A stretch of DNA of 64,000 bases from Polytrichum commune (taxonomy: Eukaryota > Streptophyta > Polytrichopsida > Polytrichales > Polytrichaceae), in NCBI GenBank assembly GCA_950295325.1, contig OX485804.1, positions 40,102,429 through 40,166,428 on the forward strand, in the 5' to 3' direction. Positions 36,171 through 48,974 of this stretch are shown here, piece after piece. The notes under the pieces are model-generated. The model was not told the DNA's origin. It worked only from the letters and a program-made list of their open reading frames with translations, and did not search any database. A program made the position numbers and the translations under genes. The stretch's first letter is position 1; every line of letters begins with the position of its first letter.

Positions 36171-38800
36171 ATTTAGGTTAGCAATTATGGGTTAACTTAT
36201 AGATCGACTATGTGTTACCCAAATTACCACTTCGAAATGTGTAGGAAATTCCATATTCATGAAAAAGAAATGAGAATAAACATTGCATTTTCCTTAGAAT
36301 TTGTTTCTCTTCACAAGAAAAAGAATTCCATGTTATTAGTCCTCCTAGACATATGCAAAATCTCTTATTTTATTGGTTACAAATGCCTCAACCATACATC
36401 ATGTGTGCGTCACGATCACTTCACAACCGAAAGATGAGTGTTAATAAGGTAGGAGCACCCTAAACCAAGACAACACCCAAAACCAACACCCTCAAAACCT
36501 TGCATAATAAGTACATGTTGATTTGAGAATGTTCACCATGTAAACATCGAGGCCCCTCAATGGTTTTAGGTCCCAACACAACTTTCACTTCAAAAATTTG
36601 TATTTATTTTATTATTGAGGGAAAAATTTGTATTAAACTTAGTTAAATGTTTTCTTTCTAATGGGATTCTTCTTCTTCTTCTTCTTCTTCTTCTTCTTCT
36701 TCTTCTTCTTCTTCTTCTCATGTATGCCAAATACATTAACTTCTTGGTTGTGCTCCTACCTTAGTTTAAGTTTGATGGCTTTTGTTGTCGTAAATTGGCA
36801 TTGTTAACTTATAGAGGCTTTTAGCATGTGTCACACTACTCATGTATTCTCTCTCTTTTTATTGGTTAATTTTGAAATCTTCATCGAACTGTTTCCAAAC
36901 TACATTGAATAGTCTTATTAGTGCGGGTAAAAAATTAGCATGGAAATAATTAGCTTGAGCCACACTAAATTTCTAATCAAGATGGAATTATGTGGGTCCA
37001 AACCCTTGGGTCTTCCCCTGAGTCTTTATGAAGACTTTCGACCAACACATTGAATATAACACTTAATATGGTATTGAGTGTCATATGGCATTTAATGTGG
37101 CTATGGTAACTTTTCGGATGACACTTCTTATAAAAAAGTGAACAAATATTGTCATGGATGATGGATGAGTTCATCTATTGGCCAAAACCCTACCTTCTCT
37201 TGTCAGCAACTTATGATGAAATATTGCTATGGATGATTGAAATTTGAATGGACAATCACTTGGTAAATTGCAGTAATTGCGACACTGTAAATCTATGATC
37301 CCTTAAATTTTTTTTTCATAGGAATGACAAATAATGCGGGGTTAACATTTAGTGTTGGTGGCACTATGCCGCAGTTTACAATTAGTATTGAGCAAGACAA
37401 TTAGAATTGGTTACACTAAATGTCATATTTAGTGTAGCAATAGGATGAAAGTAGCACAAAATAAAATAATTAGCCACATTACTTTTATAGAAAATAAAAT
37501 TAGTGTGGTCCATGCTAATTTTCTACTAGAAATTTAGCATGGGTTGGAAATTAATGTGGCCCACTTTAATTCTCAGTCCGAAAATTAGCGTGGGTTCTAG
37601 AAAACTGTTGTGGACCACAACAATAGGATTATTTAGTGTACTTTGTGTTGAAATGTTAAAACAAATAACTTTGCAAGACAACAAATTATCATTATCTCCC
37701 AAATCATCACATCACAATCTTAATTTGGGTTGGACAATTTCAAAATACCACATATACGATTTGCCTGATTTGGGCTCCAAACCTGTTTAGGGTTTAAGAC
37801 CTAACAAGACAACCCATGCACACAACATATTTAGAATGAGAAGGAAATTTAAAATCGACACATAATCCAGAGCTAACGTCATGTGTTAATCTCGTGAGTT
37901 TCAAGCACCTAGACTTGTGGTTGACAACACTTGTTGGTTTTAGGTTCAATGGTGGTTTTCGGTGGACGTACCTCAACATACCTTGATGCGATTTTGTACA
38001 AGTGATCCATAGCTAATTAGCATCCACTCTCATGCAATGATGACAATGGGTCAAGCCAAGCCAAGCCAATGGCTCGGGTTTCAAGGCAAGGCAATTATCC
38101 AACATGCAAAGAGTACCTACGCTCATAAAGCTAGACACGCTTTACAAAGGCACGATGTTTTTTTTCTAGTAAGATAGGCCTACCCAAGACATGACAGGAA
38201 ATCAACACTATATACTATTGTTGTGCGCTCGAAACCTTCAAATGTATGATTGCGGTACGTGATTGTGATTCCATATTGGTTTGGTTTGAGTACCTTAGTG
38301 ACATGAGCCATACGTATTGTGGCTCTTTAGAGGTTTAATCATTTGTGCACATGTTCTATCAATGTCCGCTTGCTCAAAGAGAGCCTTGTGAGTCATGTAT
38401 AAATGTCACGCAACACAAATGCTTACAATAAATGTGTTCACAACTCCCATACACTTGTATCTATAAAGGGTCAAGGAGATGGGGAAATACATGATTGAAA
38501 ATCTCTATAGTTGTTGGGGATATTGAAAATTTGGGGGTGACCAGTTTGACCGCTTATGTATCCCAATAAAATGATTTTTTTAGGTTGCTAAAGGAAGATA
38601 AATAAGGGACTCCTACCATCCAAGGAGATGGGAAATCACACGGATAAAAATATCTATTGCTAAAGTCATTGGGAGTTTGGGGTGACTAAATTTGACCAAT
38701 CATGTATCAAATTCACTCACAAGAACATGGTTTGTTTCGCTAGGTTGCCTTGAAGATAAAACAAGGATTTCCACCATCCAAGTGTTGGATGAAGAAGCAT
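36171..38800. other. Gene-free stretch
   Basis: No supported gene. Contents are a (CTT)n microsatellite (36667-36719) and short direct repeats of the type AATTTAGCATGGG / AAAATTAGCGTGGG (37500-37600). ORFs of 61-83 codons lack domains. Confidence 0.4.
36667..36719. repeat. (CTT)n microsatellite
   Basis: About 17 uninterrupted CTT units, read directly. Confidence 0.95.
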
Positions 38801-38954
38801 CATAACATTATCCAGATGGCTTGCCAAGTACCTAAGGCAAACCATGTCAACTTTGGTATCCGCCACATTTAGACTAAATGTGGCCACTATTCAGGAATCT
38901 TTCCCACTAATAAGGGGCCCACTGAACAACTTGCAGTATCTGAATAATGTTATG
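38801..38954. mobile_element. MITE, family B-type ends, short copy
   Basis: It starts CATAACATTATCCAGAT and ends ATCTGAATAATGTTATG, an inverted pair of about 17 bases. The element is 154 bases and non-coding. The ends agree with those of 1348-1765 and 7957-8375, but the interior is different, so it may be a deletion derivative or a sister family. Confidence 0.6.
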
Positions 38955-39089
38955 GTAGAAATGAAAAGTATCTATAAGCTTAGTTGGGGTCATCAAATTT
39001 TGGGGTGTGCAAGTTGAGATGCTCATGCCAACTCAAACAAGAAGGTTAGAGTAGAACCATGTATTTCCCAATCAAGACCCCATCAGGAA

Positions 39090-39605
39090 TGTATAGGGTG
39101 CCGTAATTTCAATAAGAAAAGGACTAATTTCGGTAATGTCTTTTTGTGGGTGATTAAAATAAGGTTCCACATTTCACGTTTTCTAAGGGCTAGTTTCCAT
39201 GCAGGCCACTTGCCCATCATATTATGGTGGAAATGTAGGTGCCATTAGAATCTAATGGGCGAAATAGCCTATATGAAAACTAACCCTAAGTCTCCAACTT
39301 TGGTTATGATATCACCAAGGAATCGATAGTGCCATGACATATGTCCCCAATTTTTGAGTGCTAAAGTGAGGAGGAATTCGTCTCAAAACAACTGGTTATG
39401 GCAGACTCTAGACACTAGTAATGTGTTCAAACCAACTTTAGGCTACAAAAAATCATAATAATTTCAATCTAAGGAATGAAATTACCAAAATATTTGTAGT
39501 CCTCGTGATTTCTAGCTTCCTACAAGGGAAGATTTCGCACCTCCTAATACGCGTCCAGATTTGGCGTAGAATCTCTTAAGTGATCACTTATGGGCGCCTC
39601 TACTC
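39090..39605. repeat. Direct repeat D, copy 2 (with MITE insertion)
   Basis: Related to 35815-36170 in the same orientation. It is longer because it contains the 100-base Tourist-like MITE at 39187-39286 and extra flanking sequence. Confidence 0.6.
39187..39286. mobile_element. 100-bp Tourist-like MITE
   Basis: The ends GGGCTAGTTTCCATGCAGGC and (complement) GGGTTAGTTTTCATATAGGC form inverted repeats. A perfect TAA target duplication lies at 39184-39186 and 39287-39289. It is very small for the class. Confidence 0.75.
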
Positions 39606-40458
39606 TAATCATCTATTGGTCACCTTTTGAGTTGGCAAACCCTCTTTTGCGAGACTTGTATCGTTAGATACCTTGAACTCAACATTGAATAAGGGAACTC
39701 ACTCAATCACCAGCAACACTCATGCAAGGAAATTGTTCCCATGCATCTCCTGTATATCTTCCAATTCCAAGGAAGAATAAAGAAGGATTTCCACTGCACA
39801 AAGACATGGGAAACTTACTACATTCAATATATTTGGCTTTGGGTCAACGAGATTCTTGGAACGACCCATTTTGAGATGCTCATCCCCAACCAAACCAAGA
39901 AGAACAACTTATATATTGTGATCACCTTTTTAGGTTAGCCAACCCTCATGTGTAAATTCTTCACCGATTTCACTCCCCAAAATATTGTTCGCTTTGGTAG
40001 GTTGCCAAGAAACTAAAAGGAAGATTGATACCACCATATATACAAGGCAATGAGAATGTAGAGGATATTTGGGATTTTTGTTGATATAAGACCTGGTTCA
40101 ATGCTCATATGTATGGTCCATGTACTAGCTTGAGACTTCATGAAAGTAGGGTTGACCAATTTGAGATGGCCACCTGTGACCAAAAACAAGAAAATTAATT
40201 ATCCCATTGTTTGCGCCTTGGGCTAGATCACATCTTCATTCGGCTGGGTTTTGTCCCTCCCACAACTCCTTTACTGCCCGGTTTTCTTGCTTGCACCTAT
40301 GTGGAACCTCTTCCATGTTGGGAACCAATGTGATAATACCCGGTCACTTAAGTCATTGAGCGCCCTGTCACTTGAGCCATTAGGCTCCTTGGGCATGTGA
40401 AGGAACTCCATCAATTTGTAAAATATGCACAAATGTGTTTATTTCAAAATTTCATCAA

Positions 40459-40481
40459 GGGGGGGGGGGGGGGGGGGGGGG
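40459..40481. repeat. Poly-G run of 23
   Basis: 23 consecutive G are read directly. It is able to form a G-quadruplex, and the exact length may be a sequencing estimate. Confidence 0.9.
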
Positions 40482-40636
40482 ACTCTTCATACCACATACA
40501 TACCAACGTGAGTGTAATAAGAGGTGTTACTTGAGGCATTGGTGTACATAGTATTTCTTCCTACACAAGTGCATCCCCTCATCACGCACAAACTTAGAAT
40601 CAAAATCTAACATCAATTGTCGACTTTACACCCTTT

Positions 40637-41170
40637 GTGCAATTGGATTGTAGCGATGATACGGATAAAGAGATTTTACTCAAGTTGGAGGAGGACATCT
40701 TGGTTGTGTTTACAATGATATTGGCATGTACGAATTTGACGGAATTCTTCAATTCCAATGAATTGGAGGATGGAAGTCAAATTATTGTCAACTGCAGCGC
40801 GAATGACATCCTTGTATTGGTGAGAGCGGTAACTCCTTTATTTAAGGTTCTCACAAAATTTTCCATCAAGGAGTTTGATGAATTGTGTTCTCTTATGTGT
40901 CCTAGTATATGTGATAATGCTCGTTATACCGGAGGTGTTAGGGTTATGTCCAGGAGACCTATAAAACTTACACCCGAGCAATGCTTGTTGAGCTTCATCA
41001 TGTACATGAAATATGATAATGTGATAATACATGAGTCATTCTATTGGAATGTAGCATGTTCTTCTTTTGTGATGATGTTGCCTTCATCATTTTATAACTC
41101 AACGGTTCTATTACACATGAGGTTGATGGAGGTTAGTGAACATGAGCATGGGTGGGAAGAAGATTACTAG
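40637..41170 (+). pseudogene. PIF/Harbinger transposase N-terminal fragment
   Basis: A 177-codon frame. The segment from about residue 78 to 130 (FDELCSLMCPSICDNARYTG, then GVRVMSRRPIKLTPEQCLLSF, then MKYDNVIIHESFYWN) resembles the region before the catalytic domain of plant Harbinger-type nucleases. That region carries a conserved ARYTG...R.L.LTPEQ..L.F.MYLK.DN pattern. After FYWN the expected continuation (a CDD motif) is in another frame, so a frameshift lies near 41050. The DDE catalytic domain is not present downstream. It is inactive. Several Tourist-like MITEs in this window would use such an enzyme, but no source link is shown. Confidence 0.5.
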
Positions 41171-43241
41171 TGTCGATCAATGTATGATTGCTCTCAAAGT
41201 TGTTAGTATCCGAGTTGTGGACACAACAAAGATATCTTAAAAGTGAGCTACAAAAATAATTCTAAGATCTTGTCAAGTCTTACTTCAAATCATGTCAACC
41301 TCAACTCACATTACATCAAGTCACATATCTTCAAGCACCTCACTCAATACGCTCAACTCCCCTCGACTCATATAGCTTGGAGCAATTCCATTCACATAGC
41401 CTCAAGCAAATCACTCACATAGCCTTAAGTCATGTAGCCTCAACCAATGAAGTCACATAGCCTCAAGCAATTCACTTACAAACGCTCAAATCACATGGCC
41501 TCGAGCAATTCACTCACATAAGTACAATTCACATAGGCTCAAGCCATTCATGGCGAGTGTCCAAAATATGTGCACACCAATCACTTCATAATAAAATGTG
41601 GTACACAAAAGTGCATTTATAAGATATAAGAAACCAACTGAACTAACTAGCACACATACGTAATATGCATGGATGTAACTACACTACACATGAAACTAAC
41701 CTTCCCTCACACGATTTTTAACAATTCCCGTACATTCATTTTTCCATCTTCCTTAACACTCCCATCTTGATTGCTTGCTTTATGTTGCATATTTCTACAC
41801 TAGTAGCTTTTGTATTGCTTATGACATGTGTAGCTGCTAGCAAGTTGTCCCTAGCCTCCACAAAACTCTAATATCTTGGTCATGGCAACCATACGCCTTG
41901 CTTGAGTAGACAAACTCTCTCTTTTTGTTTGTGGTTTAGTTATAGCCACCAGTGTCATTGGTGTCAACAGAGTTGCATCGGTTGAAATTTGCAGCACACA
42001 ACTTATTCGAGAATCCGATGTTGACCCTCAAGCCAGTGCACTACCCAATGTATCAACAGACATTGACGGTGGTGTATCATTTGTTCGTTGAGTAATAACA
42101 TGTCGAATAGGTGGACCATCCATTATTGATTGCCTCATTTTCAACACATTCATGTTTGTATAACCATCAATTTCTCACAATTTGCTCCAATGCCATGTCA
42201 CTCTGCAAATAAAATATGTCACCTGCATTGTTCAAATTCCCTGTTTGTATCCACGGGTAGGTCACTCTAAGGCATTTTTGTGCACTACGTGCGGCTGGGG
42301 GTTTTTTGTTTTGGGGCTATTTACCTTCAAGGGCTGAATTAAAGCCTCCCTATAATTACTTAAATTTCAAAAATGGCCCATTTGTTTGCACCCTTTCATT
42401 ACTTATATTGTCCAAGTCACTGTAATTTTTTGTACTCTATATTCCTTTTAAGTAATAAAAGCTAATCTACTTCCTAACGCATTGACGAGTGTTAAGGGAA
42501 ACCATGGAAACAAAGAAGGGTGCAAACAATAATATCATTGCAAACAAAGTTATGAAGAAAACACATAGGAGACCATAGCAAACATACTAAACATACCTTC
42601 TAGGATCCTTATCTTCATCCCCTATATTAATTTTACAAAAAAATAATGGCCCACATTTTATGTCCATCTAACTTACTTATAATGGGATTGTCTACATTTA
42701 ATGGCCCCTTCATTATTTGGAATTCCTTTATAATTTTTATTTCAAATGATTTTAATCCTCTCTATATCATGCCGCACGTCGTTTTTAAAATGCACTAAGT
42801 GACCTACCCGTGTTTGTATCACATTGAGAGCATTTATTAACCTCTCCTTCAAAGTGCCCTCTTGCAATAAGTTTTGGGGGAAATCTTGAATGTAAAACAC
42901 ATGTTTTTTTTTCACACAAGAGTTGGAACTAGTTGTGTGACCTTCTTCTTGCGTCCATTAGAATAACTGCCAAAATGTAGGTTGTAATCTCCTTAATATA
43001 CTTAGATGCTTGAATTTCACAACGACACGTGAACCCTTTTGTCTAGGTGGTTTGTTGCCACGCACTTGTCCTCTCCTATGCATGCAAGATTCTCCAAGAT
43101 CACAAGATCATTGTCGTCCAATGACACATCCACGGTATTGCCGGTAGTATAGCTCGGGCCCTACATAAGTTCCTTGAATAGAGTGCCATTATAACCCATT
43201 GGGGAAAGCCCACACCACACCAAAAGTTGCATTGATTTGTA
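41171..43241. other. Gene-free stretch with a short-period repeat
   Basis: Between about 41330 and 41560 phrases such as CACATAGCCTCAAGCAATTCA recur irregularly (about eight times TCACATAG or variants), a degenerate 25-35-base repeat. The remainder shows no gene. Confidence 0.45.
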
Positions 43242-43667
43242 TTAGAAGAAGCAATTGCCTCTCATGTCAATTTTTTGGATTTTTGGTACAATACTTGTAA
43301 GACCTAACCGAGATATCCCACCTACACGGTTTGCAACTAGATTGATCTCATAAGCCAATTTGACCTCTAGGGAAACATAAAAGTTATGAAGATCTTCGTA
43401 CTTGTGCATGAAGTAATCCCTATCGATGTCATGACGATTACATACAACTAAATTAAGGGCCCTCAAGAGCATGCAAATGAACCGCTCTTTCACTACGAAC
43501 TCTGAACCATACATCGCACAACAAGGGAAGTCATAATAGTGATGCTCTTGCGCATGAAGATTGGTTTCAATTATGCCTTCACCATCCAACCTCTCCTCCC
43601 ATTGGGTGTTACACTCAATCCATATGGTCGAATAAAAGTCATCATATACCACAAACTCCCCCACCAT
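43242..43667 (-). pseudogene. Unrecognised 141-codon frame
   Basis: Not recognised. The frame is acidic at the start (VVYDDFYSTIWIECNTQWEE) and has CNRHDIDRDYFMHKYEDLHN in the middle. It ends KIQKIDMRGNCFF. Composition looks protein-like, with few Ser/Leu-only runs, and it is the longest frame in this stretch. Upstream the same strand is open for a further 30 or so codons but for one stop. It has no start context or splice signals that I trust. It is probably a transposon-derived relic, given the surroundings. Confidence 0.25.
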
Positions 43668-43954
43668 TGAATCAACTACGTTCCTTGCATTCTCCTCGGA
43701 CTCCTTCCAATCAAATTAAGGCACTTGATGCGGAGTCCAGTTAGAGAAGCCATGACCAACTGAATTTGAAACCATGGCATCTTGTGACGCATGTGCATAA
43801 ACACTCTCTTTAATAAGCTTGACAAATGAAAAACCAAACACTCTCTTTATTATGCTATTAATCCTCTAAACCTATGCATCTAGGTCATAACAGGTAAGGC
43901 CTACCTTTGTGGTGCAATATAGACCCCATCATTGGTGGGTGATAATAATACCAA

Positions 43955-44493
43955 TCATAAACTATTGTGCACATCCTTCAAGACCCCTCTAAGGCAAGTA
44001 AACTCATGAATGGTTAACAATCTAAGTGGAACCACAAGGATATACACCGGAAAACTACGGCCCAACTTGTTTTCCGTCTTAAAATGCTCAAAGTATCGGT
44101 TAAATTTCTTGAAAACCTTGTTCTCAAACCAAACACGAGCTTGTCGATTATGGAAGATATTCAACTGGTTGTTTATGAGCCGGAAAGAAACGAAATTAGG
44201 TGTCAAGCCTATGAACCATCTCCACTCGCAGTTAATCCCACTAAGAGCCCATATGACATCCACGTCCAAAGCTTGGGTCCATTTGAGAGGGTTGCACATG
44301 GGTTGCACGCCTTCAATAAGCGAGGAAGAATGTTATGGACCACAAGATCGTTAGTTAAGTTGGAAATATATGAGATGTCTTGATCCTCTAATGTGTACCT
44401 AATGGGTACAATTGCCTCCACGATAGGGGTGATAGATGCAAAAAAAAAAATCCATAAGCATGTGCATGACAAATGAATCAATAGCCATACCAA
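43955..44493 (-). pseudogene. Unrecognised decayed coding region, possibly F-box-like
   Basis: Two overlapping frames, 44209-44493 and 43955-44308, may be one broken protein. The first contains ISNLTNDLVVHNILPRLLKA, which faintly resembles an F-box start (LP.DLV..ILPRL). The second contains KFNRYFEHFKTENKLGRSFP and VYILVVP. I do not know the family. A frameshift between the two would explain the overlap. It could also be unrelated chance frames; the + strand is also open here. Confidence 0.2.
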
Positions 44494-45745
44494 TGGTCAT
44501 TCATGACTCAACACATCCCATATTGATAAATGGATGCGATTATGTGATTATGAGGCAGAATGAAAGTTATGTAAATATGAGGCAAAGTGAACACACCAAA
44601 ATGATAGAAGACTATGGTATTAAGAAGGAGTTGATACCATTATGAAAGCTTAGACTGATGTTTCAAATGGAAGTTGCATGATCGAGATAAAGAAAGAATT
44701 GATCTCATTATAATGGAGCTTGGGTGGCATCAATTGGACATGAAGTTCCAATTGCATATTTACCAAAGTCATCATACACAACGTCCATTGCATAATTGTG
44801 CTTGCAAACATGCTTAATAGCCGCACCAATTACACATGAAAAATTCTCATTCAAACATATAAATCTTTTTCACAATAGCCATACATGGGGCTGGAAATCA
44901 AATAAGTGCAAAGTGACACAAGTTCCCATTCATATCATTATACAAAGTTGCAATTTCAAAATCACACATGTTGCTTATATAATAAAGGTGCTCCGGTATC
45001 TTAAAACCATAGTTTTTTGGTCAAACATCTAAAAGTAGTACTCAAGTAGCAAATTTTTGTTCAAATTGAACATTTTTCATGATGACCTTTATTATTGGGT
45101 TAAGAACTCAAATGTAGAATACCAAGATGAGATCTTCATAACTAGATGATGTAGAATACAAGATAAGATCTGATTTAAGACATAAATTTCATGACCTTAA
45201 CCATTTTGAACTTGAACTTTATTTAATTCATTATTCACTTGAGGTCATCAAGTTATTTTGTAGAAAATCATCAATCCAATGTAAATTTATCATATTTTAA
45301 ACAAAAGTTTGGCAATTGATTCGTTCAATATCACCATTTGCACACCCACTCACTTCCAAAATATGTAGATATTTTTTGAATTTTTTTTTTGGTCAAGATA
45401 GACTGTTAGACTTTGTAGATCAATATTTTTAGAACGTTTATGATTTCTTTTCACAAAATTCAAAATCAACATATTGTTTTGAATCACTTTCACTTGAAGC
45501 TGTGCAAGGATCAAGAGCTGTCCACTTTACGGTGCTTGCACCGGGATGCGTCAAACAATTTGTGAAAGTCACACATGGAGCTCATACAATAAAGACTACA
45601 CCCTAAACCTGAAGCCTACAGCCACACATGAGGGTGGTTTCTCCGAAACAAAATTCAGAGGGAGCTGCACGAGGAGCTATCATGTTCACAGATGTGCACT
45701 AACACCAACGTCTGCACTTCCGTTCCAAGCAGTGATCGGGGAGAT
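44494..45745. other. Gene-free stretch
   Basis: AT-rich, with no supported gene. A 75-codon + frame (45546-45773) runs into dispersed repeat C. Confidence 0.4.
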
Positions 45746-45950
45746 TTTTGGGCATAATCGGTTGAAATCCTAGTGTTTGCAAGTCCAACCGGTTACATGT
45801 TGACATCCTTCGGTTTTCCTTTATTAATTTGAGGTATGTTCCATAAATTCCTCCAAAGTGATCGGTAATTCTCCTGAAGTCTTGAACTTCAACCGGTTAT
45901 TTCTCAAACTCAGTCGGTTCATCTGTAACTAACTGCCGGTTCTCCCCGAT
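45746..45950 (+). repeat. Dispersed repeat C, fullest copy
   Basis: It begins TTTTGGGCATAATCGGTTGA and ends TGCCGGTTCTCCCC. Related copies are 59863-60030 and 60093-60250 (same strand), and 7141-7219 (opposite strand, right part only). Shared landmarks are TAGTGTTT, CATGTTGACATC, AAATTCCTCCAAA and CCTGAAGTCTTGAA. Confidence 0.65.
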
Positions 45951-46059
45951 CATAGGTTCCAAGAAAAGTTGATCCAAGATGCTCCCAACCTCTCGCAGGT
46001 GCGAGGATGCCAAAGGAGCTTGCACAACGGCAAGCACATACTTGAACATCAGCTAACTT

Positions 46060-46345
46060 CGGACCTTCAATGTCGCGCCTGCATGGGACAACAGTTCATT
46101 TCGGAGCTTCGATGCCGCAGTTGGGACAACAACTAACCTCGGACATATTGATGCCGTAGCTGGGACAACGGCTAAACTCGGACCTTCGATGCTACAGCAA
46201 CACCCTCAGGGTTTCACACTCCCTCGATCTCCCCCCTAATCCCTCTGGAATATGAGCACAATGCCGAACAACGGATGATGGTGGCAGCAACTAATCGGAA
46301 CTTCGATGCCACAGTTGGGACCTTCGAGGCAGCAGCTAGGACTTA
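46060..46345. repeat. Degenerate minisatellite, about 55-60-bp period
   Basis: Repeated phrases CTTCGATGCCGCAGTTGGGA, GGGACAAC(A/G)(A/G)CTAA and CTCGGACCTT recur four to six times with variation. The block is richer in G+C than its flanks and lies about 2.6 kb upstream of the TauE/SafE start. Confidence 0.6.
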
Positions 46346-48974
46346 CGATGCCGCAACTCCCTCGATTTTCCCTTCAATTCCCCTCCCTAACCCCTTCGAT
46401 CCGCAACACCATCAGCTAACTCCTTCGCAACTAACTCCCTCATAACTAACTTGATCAGAACTTCAACCCTCAGCTAACTCCCTCCCTCAGCAATTGGGAC
46501 CTTCAATGCCTAGTTTTCTCTTTGATCTCCCTTCGTTCTCCCTTCGATCTCCCCCCTAAACCCTTCGATATGCAGCTAACCATCATCTAAGTGTAGCGGC
46601 TAGCCATGCTGCAGGAACTCGATCAGATTCAACAACTAATCTTAGCAGCTAGCACTCGGAGAGCGCACGGTAAGGAGTTTGGACACACAGAGAGGAGCAG
46701 CTAGCACGCACGAGCAAAAGAGCACTTGGAGAGGATCTCGGACCTATGCGGGAAGCAAATGAGCCGGGTTGAATCAGCATGGGGAGTGGGTGACGTTCCA
46801 AACGTAAGACCGAGGCCCAAACTCCTTCGCGGCCCAGAATAGACTGCACAGAAATTCACTACTAATAAGTCTGTTCGTGACCACCTGACACACGTGGTAG
46901 AAATAGAAAGAGCCGCGAGACCCAGGACCACAAAGCCTCACTGACCCAATTATGGTGAATTTAGGGATAAAATATCATGAGCCGCACAGTAATGGCCGGT
47001 GTAGAAGGTGTAGCGAGTAGCCTAGTAGCACTCACAAGAACTCATTGTTTGCTAATTTGGAGGAAGATCAGGGAAGGCGGATTTCCGTCATCCAGGGAGC
47101 CAATGGAAGTTAGGAATTATATGAATGGAAATATCTACAACAATACCCTATAGCTTGGGGGCCGGGGGATAGTGCCTTCTTAATTAAGTAACTTCTGCAG
47201 CTGTGGCGACGATGGCGATGTCGAGGGAGATCCGGATCTCGCTGCTTCACTTTTACCTTTGCCTTTAACTTACTTTTACTCACATTCTTGAAGCCTGAAT
47301 TAGTTCTTCTTCACCAGTTTTAATTTAACACTGAACAACTTCGTCATCGTATATATCCGCACATGAGCAGCCTGACTTGTGGGCCACCCTCCGGATCCAA
47401 GTTTGTTTGGAACTTAGGAAGCCTCGTTCTGAAGTAAGCTGCAAAGATCCACTCACGACTTCCATGCTTCAGTTAATGGGATTCTTCTTCTTCTTCTTCC
47501 TCCCGATTGCGTTTGCGAACTGAAGAATTTTCCTTCTCAGTTCTGAGTCACTCGATCACCCTGATGAATCGCCTGTTTATTTCGGAGGTCTGCTCGACAA
47601 CCTGTCTGTGTGACTAGGTATGTGTGTATGTGTTGAGAAATTGAGTGATGAAATGACACAGATGTATGAGCTGCAACCCTGGATGAATGCTCAGACTTGA
47701 AGAATTTATGGCAAGAAATAAAGGTGACATACATGTATCCACCGACTCCCATGGATAAGAACATCATCATGGCTGCAGTCTCTCTCTCTCCTCTACTCTC
47801 CTCTCATCTCCTCTCCTACCGAGGGAATGACGATGAGGTTCCTGTTTAGCTGGTGCTCACATCTAATTTCAAACTGTTACAAAGCTCCAAAGATTGAATC
47901 CACCAACTTGTAGTAGCTCACTGTAGCAACTTTCCGTTTGACGGTTTGGAAGACAAAGTGGCAGGAGAAAGAGACACACACACTCACACTTGAGCAAAGT
48001 GGAGTGTACTAATTTGGTTGTTACTGGGTTGATGATAAGGTTAGGCTGAGGAAGAAATATTATTCTCACAAATGTTGTTCAAGTGTCCTTTTGATCGATT
48101 TGCTTGGTCGAGGTTTTGGGGGAGTGAGTGGTGAGAGATTTCGATTCAAAGAGAGCTGCACGGTTGAGCGGTAGGTCCGGAATCAACATTACCATCACCA
48201 TCAACATCGTCGTCATCATCAGCATCATACTAATAATACTTCTGGGTCGTTTCTTTTTCGGAGACTTTCTATTCCTCTACTTCTTTCCCGGAACAAACGT
48301 AGACAACATGGTGTAGGAATGATGTGACCGAATGATGAAAAGATAGAGTGGTGACAAGAACCGACGGTCGAGGTTGGTTCTAGGGAGGTTGTGAGTCCTG
48401 TACGCTAACAATCTGGGGCTTTTGCGTGCTCGTTACTTCCCATTTGAAACATATCATCATTACACTAAATCATCATTCCTGTGTTTTCTTTCTTTCTTTC
48501 TTTCTTTCTTTCTGTTATTCTGTCCTCCACTGGATTTCTTGGATTACCCCAAGTTTGTTCTGTACTCCTTGGGTTCCTGTTTTGTCTCAGGACCGTATAA
48601 CGGGGAGAGAGAGAAGAGAGAGAGAGTACAAAAACAGATTGCAGAAAAATGAATTCCGCCTCTTCTGGAAGCAGCTCCAAGGTCATTGTTAAGGTCGATG
48701 TTCTTCAAATCTCTTATCTTAATTTTTTGGAGGAATTGTCAGTCTTTCTGAATCTCTGAAGACTATCTTACACCGTGGTCATTTGGCTTATATTTTTGTT
48801 TTCAGGCCCCAGCAGAGTCATCCACTCGCCGCAACAGGCTTCTAAAGAAATCGAAGGACTGAAATTGTGGGCAGGGACGGGCATATGTTCTTGTGCAGAA
48901 CTGTTGTGCAAGAATGCGGTAACTTAGATTGTAGGTTTGTAAAAATCCAACAACAAGTCGTTTAGCTTTGCAAC
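46346..48974. other. Upstream region of the TauE/SafE gene, CT/GA-rich
   Basis: It holds CT-rich tracts (47779-47818), a (CTTT)n run (48483-48513) and a GA-rich tract (about 48604-48627), all common in plant 5' leaders. TTTTGTTTTCAG at 48795-48806 is a good 3' splice site and could end a 5' UTR intron, with a donor such as CAAGGTCATT near 48680. On the - strand, GA-rich DNA precedes an ATG at 47770 (77 codons, hydrophobic start). I cannot tell whether that is a divergent gene. Confidence 0.4.
48483..48513. repeat. (CTTT)n microsatellite
   Basis: About seven CTTT units, read directly, in the presumed 5' region of the transporter gene. Confidence 0.9.

Noticed and set aside
46649..46931. - strand ORFs of 66-76 codons in a GC-richer patch
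   Set aside because: The patch could be a promoter or CpG-rich relic, but the frames overlap and show no motif or splice context.
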